Below, in pieces: positions 63,600-64,000 of a stretch of 64,000 bases of DNA; the stretch's first letter is position 1; the number at the start of each line of letters is the position of its first letter. Both the position numbers and the translations under genes were made by a program. Source of the DNA: Bog-473 sp963838835 (GTDB lineage: Bacteria; Actinomycetota; Acidimicrobiia; Acidimicrobiales; RAAP-2). The notes beneath the pieces were generated by a model. It did no database searches. It was not told where the DNA came from and was given only the letters and a program-made list of their open reading frames with translations. The stretch is from positions 62,001 to 126,000 of the forward strand of contig CAWITA010000036.1 of NCBI GenBank assembly GCA_963838835.1, in the 5' to 3' direction.

Positions 63600-64000
63600 T
63601 TGACCGCCGCGTTGGACGGCCTGCGCATCTGCGATTTCTCCGGCCAGCTGGCCGGAGCGGGCGCGACGCGATTCTTGGCGGCCATGGGGGCAGAGGTCAT
63701 ACGGGTTGAGGACCCAGTGACGCAGGGCTACTGGGACGTGCTCCGCGGCGTGTCACCGTTCGTCGACGAACGCCGTGGGCCGGATTTCGGAGGCCCGTTC
63801 AACAATCACAACGTCGAGAAGCTCGGGGTCACCCTGAACCTGCGGACCGACGCCGGGAAGGAGCTGCTGCGCGAGCTGGTGACTGTCTCCGACGTCGTCA
63901 CCGAGAATTTCGCTGCCGGGGTGATGGCACGTCTCGGCTTTCCATACGAGGAATTACGGTCGATAAAGGACGACATCGTCTACGTGTCCAATTCGGGGTT
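63600..64000 (+). CDS. Class III CoA-transferase, 5' part (runs off the window)
   Basis: 133 residues visible from TTG 63600 (GGCGGAGG 10 bases upstream): ALDGLRICDFSGQLAGAGATRFLAAMGAEVIRVEDP, then FNNHNVEKLGVTLNLRTDAGKELLRELVTVSDVVTENFAAGVMARLGFPYEELR, the standard family opening. The catalytic-Asp region is beyond the window, so I cannot say whether it is a catalytic or Asp-less lobe, or a fusion. It lies 34 bases after the amidohydrolase in the same direction. Confidence 0.88.
   Translation, partial: MTAALDGLRICDFSGQLAGAGATRFLAAMGAEVIRVEDPVTQGYWDVLRGVSPFVDERRGPDFGGPFNNHNVEKLGVTLNLRTDAGKELLRELVTVSDVVTENFAAGVMARLGFPYEELRSIKDDIVYVSNSG

Overview
The window is GC-rich (roughly 60-65% by eye) DNA from a high-GC actinobacterium. 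The abundance of Liv-type transporters, class III CoA-transferases, amidohydrolase_2 proteins, acyl-CoA dehydrogenases and SDRs is what I would expect of an uncultured soil or freshwater member of the Acidimicrobiia or a relative; that placement is inference. Many genes are split by single-base indels that conserved residues read straight through. They are strongly clustered (about 9.8-14 kb, single events at 16.3, 18.7, 34.1 and 38.96 kb, then about 50-62.7 kb), so I annotate gene spans rather than fragments and suspect base-calling errors in most cases.

Left block (1-16.9 kb): a Liv-type uptake system in unusual fused form (LivM-LivG fusion, periplasmic binding protein, MFS-LivF fusion) with a phytanoyl-CoA-dioxygenase-like protein between. 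It is followed by a complete L-rhamnoside cassette: alpha-L-rhamnosidase on +, then on - rhaI-rhaD-rhaB and a LacI-type regulator. Divergent from rhaI is an FMN alpha-hydroxyacid dehydrogenase. Together they would release rhamnose, isomerise and phosphorylate it, split it to DHAP plus lactaldehyde, oxidise that to lactate and then to pyruvate.

Second block (16.9-21.4 kb): an acyl-CoA catabolic group (SDR, acyl-CoA dehydrogenase, enoyl-CoA hydratase, SnoaL-like protein, SDR). Two promoter regions here share an exact 13-bp motif.

Middle (21.5-36 kb): an accessory, sparsely coding stretch. It holds an excisionase-like HTH gene next to three 12-bp-spaced direct repeats, a UvrD-type helicase with an HRDC domain, a 3'-half tRNA-Lys fragment that looks like an attachment half-site, and small stress or membrane proteins (CsbD, LapA-like, ICMT-like, DUF998). 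It also holds a YVTN repeat fragment, a methyltransferase and several long non-coding gaps.

Right block (36-64 kb): a dense degradation island with two tandem-domain class III CoA-transferases, a split pair of the same two lobes and a further CoA-transferase at the edge. It also has enoyl-CoA hydratases, an acyl-CoA dehydrogenase pair, an acyl-CoA ligase, an aldehyde dehydrogenase, a P450, SDRs, several amidohydrolases, a DUF35 protein, a Liv-type binding protein and TetR regulators. The set fits uptake, CoA activation by transfer or ligation, and beta-oxidation of an alicyclic, terpenoid or steroid-like acid; the substrate cannot be read from sequence. The most distinctive signal is that in all three CoA-transferase lobe pairs only the second lobe keeps the catalytic aspartate, and two promoters of this island share a TGGGCAAATGCCCA-type palindrome.
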